A DNA stretch of 60,792 bases from JAVVEZ01 sp032250895 (GTDB lineage Bacteria; Pseudomonadota; Gammaproteobacteria; Pseudomonadales; Pseudohongiellaceae), in contig JAVVEZ010000009.1 of NCBI GenBank assembly GCA_032250895.1, positions 1 through 60,792 on the forward strand, read 5' to 3'. The position numbers and the translations under genes are program-made. The notes below the pieces were generated by a model that saw only the letters and a program-made list of their open reading frames with translations, searched no databases and was not told the DNA's origin. Below, piece by piece: positions 1 through 9,027 of this stretch (its first letter is position 1; the number at the start of each line of letters is the position of its first letter).

Positions 1-32
1 TCAACAGTGTTGCGCTATTCTCTCATATTATG

Positions 33-52
33 GTTTCTACGGCGCAGACTCC
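33..52. mobile_element. terminal repeat of a mobile element (IS or MITE) cutting the GGDEF gene
   Basis: The 20 bases here end in TTCTACGGCGCAGACTCC, which is identical to the right terminal repeat of the complete 162-bp element at 16650-16811. The rest of this copy lies left of the window, so it could be a MITE or a full insertion sequence with the same ends. Its outer edge coincides with the point where the neighbouring GGDEF domain stops matching its family, so the insertion is the likely cause of that truncation. Confidence 0.7.
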
Positions 53-1425
53 TAGTAATCGTTGTAGGGCTTGAAATTATCCAGATCAAAATAAGCGACA
101 CTGAAAGTACGCTTGTCGACCAGCATCTTGTTGATCACATGATTCACCGGCACGATGCCTAGCAACAAGGTCAGTGGATTGGCATGTCGGGCATTCTGGA
201 TTTTCTGTTCTGTAATGATTTCCAGCAGATCCAATACCGTAGCGACGCCGTGATAGCGCTGCTCACTGGTGATGATGAAGGCCTGCTCCGGCACCGGCAT
301 CGAGATCAGGCGTTGACTGACGTCCTCCAGCTCCGATTCGATATCGACCAGGATGACCCGTGTTTCCAGCAACTTGCTGACCGGATACTTACCGTACAGT
401 TCGACCCCGAAACGAGTGGCCATCAGCCTGTTGAAGAACTGGTGACGGTTGATGATGCCCACTGGAAGTTCGTTGTTCAGCACCGGCAGCAACTCCAGCT
501 CGGGCCGTTTCTGGAGATGGTCGACCACCTGGGAGACCGTCATGCCGGCCTGTATGGGTTCCACCTGACGGGCGATTTTCAACAGATCATTGTTGCTGCG
601 CAGCGGGACCGGAAAATGCTGCTCCCAGGACGATTCGGCAAAGATCGTGGATGGCAGTTCCGATAAAGGATGGGTTTCAGGTTTGGCAAAATAATAGCCC
701 TGGGCGAGTCCGATCCCTATCTTGCGAATGACCATCAGTTCCGCGCGCTGTTCCACTCCCTCGGCAATGATCTTGCAGTCTGTCGCTGACGACATCCGGA
801 ACAAATTGGTGAGAAAGCTGGTTTTGACGCGGTCATTGTGAATGTTGCGGACGAAATGCTTGTCGATCTTGATGTAGTCCGGCAGCAGTTCCGTCCACAG
901 GCGCAGGCCGGAATAACCCGAACCCAGATCGTCAATCGCCACCGTAAATCCCATGCTCCGGTAATGCATCAGGGCTTCCGCCAGCAGCCGGTAACCGTGC
1001 GTTTTTTGCTGCTCTGTTACCTCGATCACCACACGCTCCGGCTTGATGCCGTATTCCTGCAGGTAGCGCAATGTTTTTCCTTTTCTGAAGCCAGGGTTCA
1101 CCAGTGCGTTTGGACTGATGTTCAGGAACAGCTTGGCTTGCAATCCGAGTTCGGCATAGGTTCGAATGGAAATCTTGCGGCACAAGATTTCCAACTCGGT
1201 TTCAAGGCCATGGCTTGCGGCCTCCTCGAACAGGCGGATCGGTTTGTGGAGCAGTGAATGTGCAGGCCCGCGTATCAGCGCCTCGTAACCCAGAATCGTG
1301 CCGGCCCGCAGATCGACGATGGGCTGGAACAGCGTATGCAGCTGTTCGCCGGCAATGATGCGGTGCAGTTCATCGCGTTCCTGGCTTGGTTTGTTTATGG
1401 AGTTCACAAATACAGTCTTTGACAT
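52..1425 (-). CDS. EAL-CBS-GGDEF c-di-GMP signalling protein, 3' truncated
   Basis: This is a cytoplasmic cyclic-di-GMP phosphodiesterase-type protein of 457 aa. The EAL domain (about residues 22-255) keeps the YEAL motif (E48), EVTE, DDLGSG, KIDKHFV and AEGVE signatures, so it may still hydrolyse c-di-GMP. A CBS pair follows (about 285-410). The C-terminus starts a GGDEF domain that reads FDLDNFKPYND and then stops after one more residue, before the GGDEF motif itself. The stop codon lies at the end of the mobile element at 33-52. Complete members of this architecture are well over 550 aa. The start is supported by a GGAGG ribosome site just upstream. The EAL part is probably functional and the cyclase part is lost. 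Confidence is high for the domains and moderate for the insertion being the cause. Confidence 0.88.
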   Translation of the reverse strand: MSKTVFVNSINKPSQERDELHRIIAGEQLHTLFQPIVDLRAGTILGYEALIRGPAHSLLHKPIRLFEEAASHGLETELEILCRKISIRTYAELGLQAKLFLNISPNALVNPGFRKGKTLRYLQEYGIKPERVVIEVTEQQKTHGYRLLAEALMHYRSMGFTVAIDDLGSGYSGLRLWTELLPDYIKIDKHFVRNIHNDRVKTSFLTNLFRMSSATDCKIIAEGVEQRAELMVIRKIGIGLAQGYYFAKPETHPLSELPSTIFAESSWEQHFPVPLRSNNDLLKIARQVEPIQAGMTVSQVVDHLQKRPELELLPVLNNELPVGIINRHQFFNRLMATRFGVELYGKYPVSKLLETRVILVDIESELEDVSQRLISMPVPEQAFIITSEQRYHGVATVLDLLEIITEQKIQNARHANPLTLLLGIVPVNHVINKMLVDKRTFSVAYFDLDNFKPYNDY

Positions 1426-1678
1426 GATGCCTCCGGGAATGCCACTACAAAACCGTGTTGTCAGACAGCAACAACGTTGTCACTGGAATCGGCATGATTC
1501 GCAAATATTTTACTCTGGAACAAGGCTTGGAGAGCTTTTTTAGGCGGATTTTTTCTTGCTTGCAGAAAAATTAATACAATACTCTGCTTTTCTTAACCAT
1601 AAATTCAATTTGGCGGCGATAGCACGCGCCAAGGCAGAGATTCAGGAACGTGCCGAACTCCTCTTTACTCATCATTGA

Positions 1679-2983
1679 CTAAATCCCCACCCACGTCTCA
1701 AACTTCTCCCGAAACATAGGCTTGGCCATATAGAAACCCTGTCCGATATCCACACCCAGGTTACGGCATTGCTCCAGTTGCGCTTCGGTTTCAATGCCCT
1801 CGGCAATGGTTTTCAGGCCCAGCTTTTCCGCCAGGGTGACGGCAGCCCCCACGATGGCCTGGCCCCAGTGCTTGTCCAGGTTCTGCACGAAGTGCATATC
1901 GATCTTGATGATGTGGATGGGCAAGTCCGCCAGATACGCCAGGGAGGAATGGCCGGTACCGAAGTCATCAACCGCGATTTTGCTTCCACACGCCCCGATT
2001 GCCTCAAGTGTATGGATGGCCCGGTTGGGCTGATCCATGATGCCGGTTTCCGTTACCTCAAAGTGCACCTGCTCCATCTTCATATTGGTGAAGCGAAAAT
2101 ACTCCTTTAGCCGGTCCAGCAGGTCCGAGTGGCGAAACAGTGAGGGGCTGAGGTTTATGGCAACGGTGCCTTTGAAACCGCGGCTGTTCCATCGCGCCAG
2201 ATCCCGCAGCCCGAGGCCAAGCACCATTTCGGTCAGGGGCATGATTAAGGGCGAATGCTCCACGTAAGGGAGAAAGTGCCCCGGCGGAATCAGTCCGTGC
2301 TTCGGATGCTCCCAGCGACAAAGGGACTCCACCCCGATGCAGTGGCCGGATTTCAGGTCAATCTGGGGTTGGTATGCCGGCAGGATCTCTTTCTGCTTTT
2401 TCAGAGCCTGCTTCAAATCCAGCATCAGGTAAAAGCGCCGCCGTTCTTCATCGTCCACTTGCTTATCGAAGGTGGCAAAGCGGGTTTCCACCTTCCTGGC
2501 CTGATAGCAGGCAAAAACCCCTGTCCGTACCAGTTCGTTCAGCGTACTTGCATGGTTGGGGAAGTGGCTGATGCCCACGTACCCCCCCAAATGGTAGACA
2601 ATGCCGGCAACATCGAAGGGTTTGTCCAGTGTGTTCACCAGGTCGTGGGCCCGGTGCGTGGCGTGCATGTAAGTGTCGCCGGCCAGAACACTGGCAAACC
2701 GGCTCTGGGCAATATAGTAGGGAGTATTATCGGCGCCCACGGCCTCCTGGATGCGACGGCCAATTTCCCGCACCACGCTGTCCCTTTCTGCTGGACCAAA
2801 GGTGCGCAGGATAAAATTCAGCCCTTCTATGTCGATCACCAGCAATACCAGGGAGTTATCCCCTGCCTCGATCAGGGGGGCGATGTCGTAGTAAAAGCTA
2901 TCGCGATTGGGGAATTGGGTACGGGAATCCCTGACACCCTCCCGGGGAACAGGCTGGGACTGAAGCTTGTTTTTTTTTGTCAT
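1679..2983 (-). CDS. degenerate-GGDEF/EAL domain protein (c-di-GMP phosphodiesterase-like)
   Basis: This 434-aa cytoplasmic protein has an N-terminal GGDEF-fold domain (about 35-170) followed by an EAL domain (about 185-430). Where GGDEF proteins have the catalytic loop, this one reads SRFASVLAGD, so cyclase activity is unlikely and the domain is probably regulatory. The EAL domain retains the core signatures (VESLCRWE as the EAL position, NLSP, EVTETG, DDFGTGHSSL, KIDMHFV, AEGIET, GQGFYMAKP). The ATG is preceded by AAGGAG. It lies on the same strand as the preceding DUF3301 gene and the following EAL gene, with gaps of 69 and 253 bases. No sensor domain or membrane segment is evident. Confidence 0.88.
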   Translation of the reverse strand: MTKKNKLQSQPVPREGVRDSRTQFPNRDSFYYDIAPLIEAGDNSLVLLVIDIEGLNFILRTFGPAERDSVVREIGRRIQEAVGADNTPYYIAQSRFASVLAGDTYMHATHRAHDLVNTLDKPFDVAGIVYHLGGYVGISHFPNHASTLNELVRTGVFACYQARKVETRFATFDKQVDDEERRRFYLMLDLKQALKKQKEILPAYQPQIDLKSGHCIGVESLCRWEHPKHGLIPPGHFLPYVEHSPLIMPLTEMVLGLGLRDLARWNSRGFKGTVAINLSPSLFRHSDLLDRLKEYFRFTNMKMEQVHFEVTETGIMDQPNRAIHTLEAIGACGSKIAVDDFGTGHSSLAYLADLPIHIIKIDMHFVQNLDKHWGQAIVGAAVTLAEKLGLKTIAEGIETEAQLEQCRNLGVDIGQGFYMAKPMFREKFETWVGI

Positions 2984-3052
2984 AGCGACTCCTTATTCCT
3001 TAACCGGTTTTTGGAAAGTCCTTTGAACAAAACACCCTGTTGCGTAGTATGA

Positions 3053-3388
3053 CTAGGGAAGAAAGTCCATGACCTCGGTCTGCTCCGCTTCCAGCACGAT
3101 GCGAATGATCGACTGTCCGGATAATTGAATGGATCCCTGGTAGCGAAGCATGCCATCGGTGGCGAAGTCAAATTCGTAGTTGCGATACAGGCGCAGCCGG
3201 TTACGGGGGTCCCGGCGCAGCTGGAAGCCCTTGAAGACCAGGCTTTCATCGAGAAATTGCAGGCCCTGCTGCTGGCAGTAGCGGCGGGCGGTGTTGAGGG
3301 CCAGCAACTTTTGCCCGCTGATGCGCCACCAATAGGTGAGCAGGGCAAGGGCGGCAAAGCCGAGAATGACATCATGGAGATCAAACAT
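3053..3388 (-). CDS. DUF3301 family membrane-anchored small protein
   Basis: The protein has 111 aa with a single N-terminal hydrophobic segment (about residues 5-22) and a conserved soluble domain containing the ARRYCQQQGLQFLDES block typical of DUF3301 in gammaproteobacteria. The function of the family is unknown. The length matches the family. A perfect TATAAT lies only a few bases before the ATG, so the message may be leaderless. It sits upstream of the degenerate GGDEF/EAL gene in the same direction. Confidence 0.82.
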   Translation of the reverse strand: MFDLHDVILGFAALALLTYWWRISGQKLLALNTARRYCQQQGLQFLDESLVFKGFQLRRDPRNRLRLYRNYEFDFATDGMLRYQGSIQLSGQSIIRIVLEAEQTEVMDFLP

Positions 3389-3393
3389 GGGCC

Positions 3394-3399
3394 ATTATA
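3394..3399 (-). promoter_or_regulatory. candidate -10 box (TATAAT) for the DUF3301 gene
   Basis: On the minus strand TATAAT is followed by GGCCC and then the ATG. A start about seven bases downstream of the box would fall at or next to the A of the start codon, implying a leaderless transcript. The -35 region at normal spacing (TGAACT) is a weak match. Confidence 0.4.
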
Positions 3400-3602
3400 A
3401 CGAATTCTGGGGTTTGAGTTCAGCTTGGAAACAGGCTACTGTCCCAGCGGCTGTATAGCTTGTTGGGCGTGCTAACGCCATCTCATCACTGGAGGGTCCT
3501 CATGAAAGCCTTTGCCCGTTACCGGCCCTGTGTTCCTGGGCTGCCCTGTACCCTGTCGGCGATGACGACCACAGCCCAAGCGGGCCCTTGTGAGGGTTTG
3601 CG

Positions 3603-6326
3603 GTGAAAGAAGAACTCACAAACCTGGACTGGAAAAGTGCAACGGCCGAGCAAAGCCTGAGCAAACTGTGCAGCACAGAAGCGGGCCTGAGTGCGGCGGA
3701 AGCCCGTGCCCGGCTGGCGCAGTATGGCCCCAATGCCCTGCCCCAGGCACAGGCAAAATCAGCGCTGCGGCGTTTTCTGCAACAATTCCACAATGTATTG
3801 ATTTATGTGCTGTTGGCGTCAGTTCTGATTACGGCACTGCTCGACCATCTGATCGACAGCCTGGTGATTCTGGCTGTGGTGCTGGCCAATGCGGTGATTG
3901 GTTTTCTGCAGGAAGGCAAGGCGGAACAGGCGCTGAAGGCCATCGGCAAGATGCTGGCCCCGACGGCAACGGTGGTGCGGGAGGGGCACAGAAGAAGCAT
4001 CGGGGCTGATGAACTGGTGCCCGGCGACATCGTCCTGCTGGAAGCCGGTGACAAGGTGCCTGCTGATTTGCGCCTGTTGCACACGCATGGTTTGCAGATA
4101 CAGGAGGCTGTTCTTACGGGTGAATCGCTGCCAGTGGAAAAGAATACCCAGGTGCTTGCTCTGGATACTGCTTTGGGGGATTGCACGTGCCTGGCCTTCA
4201 GCGGCACACTGGTCAGCAGAGGCCAGGGCAGTGGCGTGGTGGTGAAGACCGGCGCCACCACCGAAATCGGCCGCATCAGTGGTATGTTGTCGGAAATCGA
4301 AACATTGACCACTCCCCTGCTCAGGCAAATGGATGTGTTTGCCCGTTGGTTGACGGGCATCATCCTGTTGCTGGCCGCCATGCTGCTGGGCTTCGGGTAT
4401 TTTATCCAGCACCTGGAGTTTACCGATTTGTTCATGGCCATCGTGGGTTTGTCGGTGGCTGCCATTCCCGAAGGTCTGCCGGCGGTATTGACCATTACCC
4501 TGGCCATCGGGGTGCAGGCCATGGCGCGGCGCAAGGCCATCGTCCGGCGCCTGGCGGCCATCGAGACGCTCGGCTCGGTCTCGGTGATCTGCACCGATAA
4601 AACCGGCACGCTCACGCTCAATGAAATGATGGTGACAGCAGTGCTGGGCCATGGCCGGCGCTTTTCGGTGTCAGGTGCCGGTTATGGTTCTCAGGGTGAA
4701 ATTCTGCCCGTCGATAATGGCGCTGAGACGGACCAGCATTCGCTCGTGCCGGAGCTGGTTCAGGAGTTGATACAGGAAATGGGCCGCACGGCCTGTCTGT
4801 GCAACGATGCAGCCCTGCGTGAACACGATGGGTTGTGGCAGGTTGAGGGTGACCCGATGGAAGGGGCCCTGCTGGCCTTTGCGCGCAAGACCGGGATCGA
4901 CCCGGATGTTGAACGCAAAGCCTGGACCCGCACGGATGTCATTCCCTTCGATGCCAGTCACCGCTTGATGGCGAGTTTGAACCACGATCACGCAGGCAAG
5001 GCTTTTATTTTTGTGAAGGGCGCTCCGGAACAGGTGCTGGCCTGCTGCCAGGAACAGCGCAGCGTCGAGGGTGAGAAAGAAGTTCTTGATCACGCACAAT
5101 GGCAGGCGCAAATCCACGACCTGGCCTCTCAAGGGTTGCGCGTGCTGGCATTGGCACTGAAACCGGTAGAGCCGCAACACACCGTGCTGGAATTTACGGA
5201 TATCGAACAAGGCATGATCCTGCTGGGCATGGTGGGCCTGATGGATCCGCCCCGGCCGGAAGCCGTGATGGCAGTGCAGGACTGCCATGCGGCTGGAATT
5301 CGGGTCAAGATGATCACCGGGGATCACGCCAGTACCGCTGGCGCCATCGGCCGGCAGGTGGGTTTGAAAAATACGGCGCAGGTGCTGACGGGCGCCGACA
5401 TCGACGCGCTCGATGATGCTGCCCTGGCCCGGATTCTACCGGAAGTCGATATTTTTGCGCGGACCAGTCCTGAGCATAAACTGCGGCTGGTCAAAGCCTT
5501 GCAGGCCGACGGCATGGCGGTGGCCATGACCGGCGATGGGGTCAATGATGCCCCGGCGCTGAAACGTGCCGATGTCGGCATAGCGATGGGGCGCAAGGGC
5601 AGCGAGGCGGCACGGGAAGCCGCCGCAATGGTGCTGGCGGATGATAATTTTGCCTCCATCGTGGCTGCCGTGCGGGAGGGGCGAACGGTTTACGACAATC
5701 TCAAGAAAGTCATCAGCTGGACCCTGCCGACCAGTAGCGGTGAAGCCATGACCATCATCGTTGCGTTGCTGTTTGGCATGACATTGCCGATAACGCCAGT
5801 GCAGATCCTCTGGGTCAATCTGATCACAGCAGCCACCCTGGGTATCGCACTGGCCTTTGAACCCACCGAAGAAAACACCATGCTCAGACCGCCCCGACCA
5901 CAGCAGGAGGCCTTGCTGGGAGGTGAACTCGTCTGGCATATCGTACTGGTTTCCGGTCTGTTCCTGGCAGGGGTCTTCGGCATGTATGTTTTTGCCGGCA
6001 GTCGCGGCTACTCCATCGAGCTGGCGCGTACGCTGGTATTGAATACGCTGGTGGTGATGGAAATTTTCCATCTGTTCTTTATCCGCAATATTTACGGAAC
6101 CTCGCTGACCTGGCAGGCACTGCGAGGTACCCGGGTCATCTGGGCCGTGGTGGTCATCGTCACGCTGGCACAGTTTCTGGTCACCTATCTGCCGGCCCTG
6201 CAAAGAGTGTTTGCCACCGAGCCGGTTTCCCTGCCGGATGGCCTGCTGATCGTGGGTGTCGGGGTGCTGCTGTTTGCCATCATCGAAAGCGAAAAGCAAC
6301 TGCGTTTGTATTGGCGGCGCCGGTAA
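3603..6326 (+). CDS. P-type (P2-like) cation-transporting ATPase
   Basis: This 907-aa inner-membrane ATPase has the full P2 layout: N-terminal cation-ATPase domain (about 15-80), actuator domain with LTGESLPVEK, M4 motif AIPEGLP (E290), phosphorylation motif DKTGT (D332), nucleotide-binding KGAPE, MITGDH and TGDGVNDAPALKRADVGIAMG hinge, then six C-terminal membrane segments. In M6 the motif reads VNLITAATLG. The calcium-coordinating Asp of SERCA-type pumps (N-x-x-T-D) is replaced by Ala743 while N739 and T742 remain, so the transported ion is uncertain (not safely Ca2+). The start is GTG with GAGGG upstream. It stands alone between divergent and unrelated neighbours. Confidence 0.93.
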   Translation: MKEELTNLDWKSATAEQSLSKLCSTEAGLSAAEARARLAQYGPNALPQAQAKSALRRFLQQFHNVLIYVLLASVLITALLDHLIDSLVILAVVLANAVIGFLQEGKAEQALKAIGKMLAPTATVVREGHRRSIGADELVPGDIVLLEAGDKVPADLRLLHTHGLQIQEAVLTGESLPVEKNTQVLALDTALGDCTCLAFSGTLVSRGQGSGVVVKTGATTEIGRISGMLSEIETLTTPLLRQMDVFARWLTGIILLLAAMLLGFGYFIQHLEFTDLFMAIVGLSVAAIPEGLPAVLTITLAIGVQAMARRKAIVRRLAAIETLGSVSVICTDKTGTLTLNEMMVTAVLGHGRRFSVSGAGYGSQGEILPVDNGAETDQHSLVPELVQELIQEMGRTACLCNDAALREHDGLWQVEGDPMEGALLAFARKTGIDPDVERKAWTRTDVIPFDASHRLMASLNHDHAGKAFIFVKGAPEQVLACCQEQRSVEGEKEVLDHAQWQAQIHDLASQGLRVLALALKPVEPQHTVLEFTDIEQGMILLGMVGLMDPPRPEAVMAVQDCHAAGIRVKMITGDHASTAGAIGRQVGLKNTAQVLTGADIDALDDAALARILPEVDIFARTSPEHKLRLVKALQADGMAVAMTGDGVNDAPALKRADVGIAMGRKGSEAAREAAAMVLADDNFASIVAAVREGRTVYDNLKKVISWTLPTSSGEAMTIIVALLFGMTLPITPVQILWVNLITAATLGIALAFEPTEENTMLRPPRPQQEALLGGELVWHIVLVSGLFLAGVFGMYVFAGSRGYSIELARTLVLNTLVVMEIFHLFFIRNIYGTSLTWQALRGTRVIWAVVVIVTLAQFLVTYLPALQRVFATEPVSLPDGLLIVGVGVLLFAIIESEKQLRLYWRRR

Positions 6327-6754
6327 GGTAGACAGCCGTTTGTGTCACTATGCCTTCTCTCTTCATCTCCTTTGAGGCTGCCGACCCCTTTGATACCGCG
6401 AATGCTATGCCGATGCGCTTAGATTTTGCCCTTGGAGTCCGACAGACTCCTTGTATCATCATGGATTCCCGCAGTTCGACCACCTTGCCTGCCAATACCC
6501 GGCGGGTATTTTCCAGTTCGATGATGAGTGCCTCAGTTTTCTGCAGCAAGGGAGGCACGGAGCCTTTTCACTACGGATTTCGAACAGAAAGGGAAAGACC
6601 CAAAAACGCCGCTTCACTGGCGTCCTTTGCAGACAGTAACGCCGTATCAATAAATCGGGAAGGTTTTAAAAGTCAAGAACCAAAAGGGGCAGAGTCTGGG
6701 CTCTTTGACGTTATACTTCGTGTATTGGTGACAGTGATGCGGGAGGTGTTCGAC
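6327..6754. other. intergenic region with a short palindrome and a degenerate repeat
   Basis: I see no convincing gene here. At 6434-6450 lies GGAGTC-CGACA-GACTCC, a small palindrome related to the ends of the 18.7-kb MITE. Around 6684-6710 there is a degenerate version of the palindromic repeat found intact downstream of the next gene. The metallo-hydrolase start at the right edge has a GGGAGG ribosome site at 6741-6746. Confidence 0.4.
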
Positions 6755-7678
6755 ATGCAGCAAAGAACCAGGAGGTTGATCCAGGGCTTTATGGGTATTG
6801 GTCTGCTGTTGGCTGTGGTCACCATGGGTTTCGCGCAGCAAGCGATTCGGGCACTGCCCCGGTTGCTGCCGGACGATCTGTTCCGGCGCAATATCGGCAC
6901 ACCGGGGCAGCTCGATGCGCCGTTTCCGCCGCACCACATCATCGACAATATCTATTATGTGGGCACCGAAGCGCTGGCCTCGTTTCTGATCACCACTGAG
7001 CAGGGTCACATTCTGGTCAACAGTGATTTCGAACGGACGGTTCCCATCATCCGCAAGTCGGTGGAGGAACTCGGTTTCAGCTTTGCGGATATCGCCATCA
7101 TCATCGGCAGTCATGAGCATGCGGATCATATGGAGGGTGATGCACTGGCCCGGGAATTGAGCGGGGCGCAGGTGATCGCGCTGGCGGAACAGGTGCCGGG
7201 TCTTGCGCATATGCGGCCGGGGGGCAAGGCCCATCCCATCGACCGGGTGCTCATCGATGGTGAGACCATCAGTCTGGGCGGGGAAACCCTGACGGCACAT
7301 CTGACGCCGGGACATACCGAGGGCTGTACCAGTTGGGAACTGATGGTGACGGAAGCCGGGCGTTCATACCGGGTGGTGATTATCTGCAGTGTCGGGGTCA
7401 ATCCCAACTATCAGCTCTGGAATAACCCGGAGCGCCCGGACATCGTGACGCAATACCGCTACAGTTATGAAAAACTGCGCAGCCTGGCGGCGGATGTGCC
7501 ACTGGGCTCGCACCCTTCCATGTACGGGCTGGCGGAAAAATATCCCCGCCTCGGGCAAAGCCCCAACCCTTTCATCGACCCGGAGGGTTATCTGTATGAA
7601 ATCGCCATCAATGAGCAGGCATTGAACCTGCGTCTGGAAGAACAGCGTCTGGCAGCGGGATCAAAGGGGTCAGAGTAA
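6755..7678 (+). CDS. exported subclass-B3-like metallo-beta-lactamase-fold hydrolase
   Basis: The protein is 307 aa and starts at ATG 6755, chosen for its GGGAGG ribosome site and because a signal peptide (about residues 8-28) follows directly. The open frame extends further upstream without signals. The zinc-ligand pattern is that of the B3 branch: H120-E-H122-A-D124-H125, H187 in PGHTEGCTSW, and H253 in GSHPS. A binuclear zinc hydrolase acting in the periplasm is the likely role. Beta-lactam is only one possible substrate, and many members of this fold act on other lactones or esters. The last residues (SKGSE) and the stop codon are encoded by the inverted repeat at 7659-7714, so the native C-terminus has been replaced. 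Confidence 0.88.
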   Translation: MQQRTRRLIQGFMGIGLLLAVVTMGFAQQAIRALPRLLPDDLFRRNIGTPGQLDAPFPPHHIIDNIYYVGTEALASFLITTEQGHILVNSDFERTVPIIRKSVEELGFSFADIAIIIGSHEHADHMEGDALARELSGAQVIALAEQVPGLAHMRPGGKAHPIDRVLIDGETISLGGETLTAHLTPGHTEGCTSWELMVTEAGRSYRVVIICSVGVNPNYQLWNNPERPDIVTQYRYSYEKLRSLAADVPLGSHPSMYGLAEKYPRLGQSPNPFIDPEGYLYEIAINEQALNLRLEEQRLAAGSKGSE

Positions 7679-7742
7679 TTTGATCGCAATCAAATTACTC
7701 TGACCCCTTTGATCGTTGATCGCCTTTGATCGCCTTTGATCC
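7659..7742. repeat. palindromic repeat element between convergent genes
   Basis: Two 26-base arms (7659-7684 and 7689-7714) form a perfect inverted repeat around a 4-base loop, followed by short direct repeats of GATCGCCTTT. The same arms recur at 8900-8991 and 10035-10093, and one arm at 15029-15054. The core is CAAAGGGGTCAGAGTAATTT. The structure and dispersal resemble REP-type units mobilised by RAYT (REP-associated tyrosine) transposases, but none is encoded in the window. It may serve as a bidirectional terminator. Confidence 0.8.
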
Positions 7743-7767
7743 AGCGGGAGAGATTATCCGGTTCGCT

Positions 7768-8658
7768 TTATTTGTACACCGGGTCCGACGAGGGCCAGAA
7801 TCTGGAGCGCGAAATCGGGAGGCTGGTGAAGAAGGCGTTGATGGAATGGATCTGGTTGCCCCAGACCTTGAATGCCTCGTAGGTCAGCAGCGAATTGCCC
7901 ACGCCGTAGGAATCCCCCGTGTGACCGAAGTTCATCCACAGCAGTACTGTGCCGTTTTCCTCATCCACTGCCGCCACACTGGCGATGATGCCCGGATGCA
8001 CGATGATGTTCTGTCCGAACATACCGGGGCCCTCGGCGGTGATCACCCCATTCTCGACTCGGTAACAATCGACTGCGAAGGGCGTGCCGCCGTCGGTGAA
8101 GTTGCCGATGCGCAGACCCTCGGGATAGGTGAGGGCAATGCGGACCATGTTCGCCCGCGACATCTTCTCTCCTTCAGGAATCGGATCATTCATGCCGCGG
8201 ATGGGCGCACCCAGCTCGCGTGGCTGGAAGCGCGAGCTTGGCGTGATGTGCTGGATCAGCGTCTCGATGCCGTTGATCTTCTGTTCTCCATTCACGTGCA
8301 GCAGCACCGACAACAGGATCTGGTTTTCGCCTTCATCAAACACCACATGCGAGGCGGCGACCTGCTGCTTCAGGTCCAGGTAGTCCTGGCGAAAGCCCTG
8401 GGCGCCCGTCACGGACTGCCATATCCCTTCGCCGAGCTTGCCGGTCAGACCGTCGACGGTATATTTGACGGCATCGGCGAGTGGCAGCCGGGTATGGTCA
8501 TGGGCGACGAGGGCATCGACGTATTGGGTCATGAGTCCAGCCAGGCAGGCGCGGTCACAAGCCTGTGCGAAGGTCGCACTCGATGCCAGGCCGCAAAGTG
8601 CAATGCCGGTCGTGAGAACGATGGTTTTAAAAGTGTGGGCGCAAGTTTGAAGTCGCAT
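7768..8658 (-). CDS. exported DUF8021-like protein
   Basis: This is a 296-aa secreted or periplasmic protein. The ATG at 8658 is chosen because GGAGGA lies five bases upstream; a TTG four codons earlier is less likely. A signal peptide covers about residues 1-31. The mature protein begins CDRACLAGLMTQYVDALVAHD, the characteristic opening of DUF8021-type proteins, which resemble a SnoaL/NTF2-like fold. Such proteins occur near catabolic genes but have no firm biochemical role. The gene converges on the metallo-hydrolase gene. Confidence 0.7.
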   Translation of the reverse strand: MRLQTCAHTFKTIVLTTGIALCGLASSATFAQACDRACLAGLMTQYVDALVAHDHTRLPLADAVKYTVDGLTGKLGEGIWQSVTGAQGFRQDYLDLKQQVAASHVVFDEGENQILLSVLLHVNGEQKINGIETLIQHITPSSRFQPRELGAPIRGMNDPIPEGEKMSRANMVRIALTYPEGLRIGNFTDGGTPFAVDCYRVENGVITAEGPGMFGQNIIVHPGIIASVAAVDEENGTVLLWMNFGHTGDSYGVGNSLLTYEAFKVWGNQIHSINAFFTSLPISRSRFWPSSDPVYK

Positions 8659-9027
8659 ATTTTCCTCCAATGATGGTCATTCAAGTATAGGGGGAATAGG
8701 TGTCAGAGTCATCTCTGCCTTTTTGGTCGATACTCCGGTCTGTACTTCAACTGGCAGGAGCCGAGAGCCCTGCATGACGGTCTGCGTGGCCATAACGATC
8801 AACAGTGGTTTTCCTGTCTCAGACTGGAGTACTATGGCCCTCGGCTTGTCGTGGCAGCGATTTGTTGCAGCGTCCACGCCCGCGCAGTGACAGGTCATGG
8901 ATCAAAGGGGTCAGAGTAATTTGATTTCACATGACAACCCCGCGTTCCCACATCCGTATACGAAAATCAAATTACTCTGACCCCTTTGATCCCCTTTGAT
9001 CCCCTTTGATACTGAAGGAGCGCTGTC
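8659..9027. other. divergent intergenic region carrying a repeat element
   Basis: This lies between two divergent genes. The right half is the repeat element at 8900-9010. The left half (8677-8898) has an open frame of 73 codons on the minus strand without a ribosome site or recognisable domain, which I do not call. AAGGAG before ATG 9028 marks the ribosome site of the next gene. Confidence 0.4.
8900..9010. repeat. palindromic repeat element with 40-base spacer and direct repeats
   Basis: The two 26-base arms are at 8900-8925 and 8966-8991, identical to those at 7659-7714 but separated by 40 bases. Three tandem copies of CCCCTTTGAT follow (8981-9010), ending next to the ribosome site of the secreted-protein gene. 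Confidence 0.8.

Noticed and set aside
6280..6558. Minus-strand open frame of 92 codons with a helical N-terminus resembling a small coiled-coil protein
   Set aside because: It overlaps the end of the ATPase gene, contains the small MITE-like palindrome and has no ribosome site.
6755..7678. Calling the metallo-hydrolase an antibiotic-resistance beta-lactamase
   Set aside because: The zinc ligands fit the B3 branch, but many relatives hydrolyse other substrates and no resistance context is present.
8677..8898. Open frame of 73 codons on the minus strand
   Set aside because: No ribosome site, no recognisable domain and it overlaps a region next to repeats; not enough to call a gene.
8981..9010. 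Three direct repeats of CCCCTTTGAT considered as a CRISPR-like array
   Set aside because: Units are ten bases without spacers and are part of the palindromic element.
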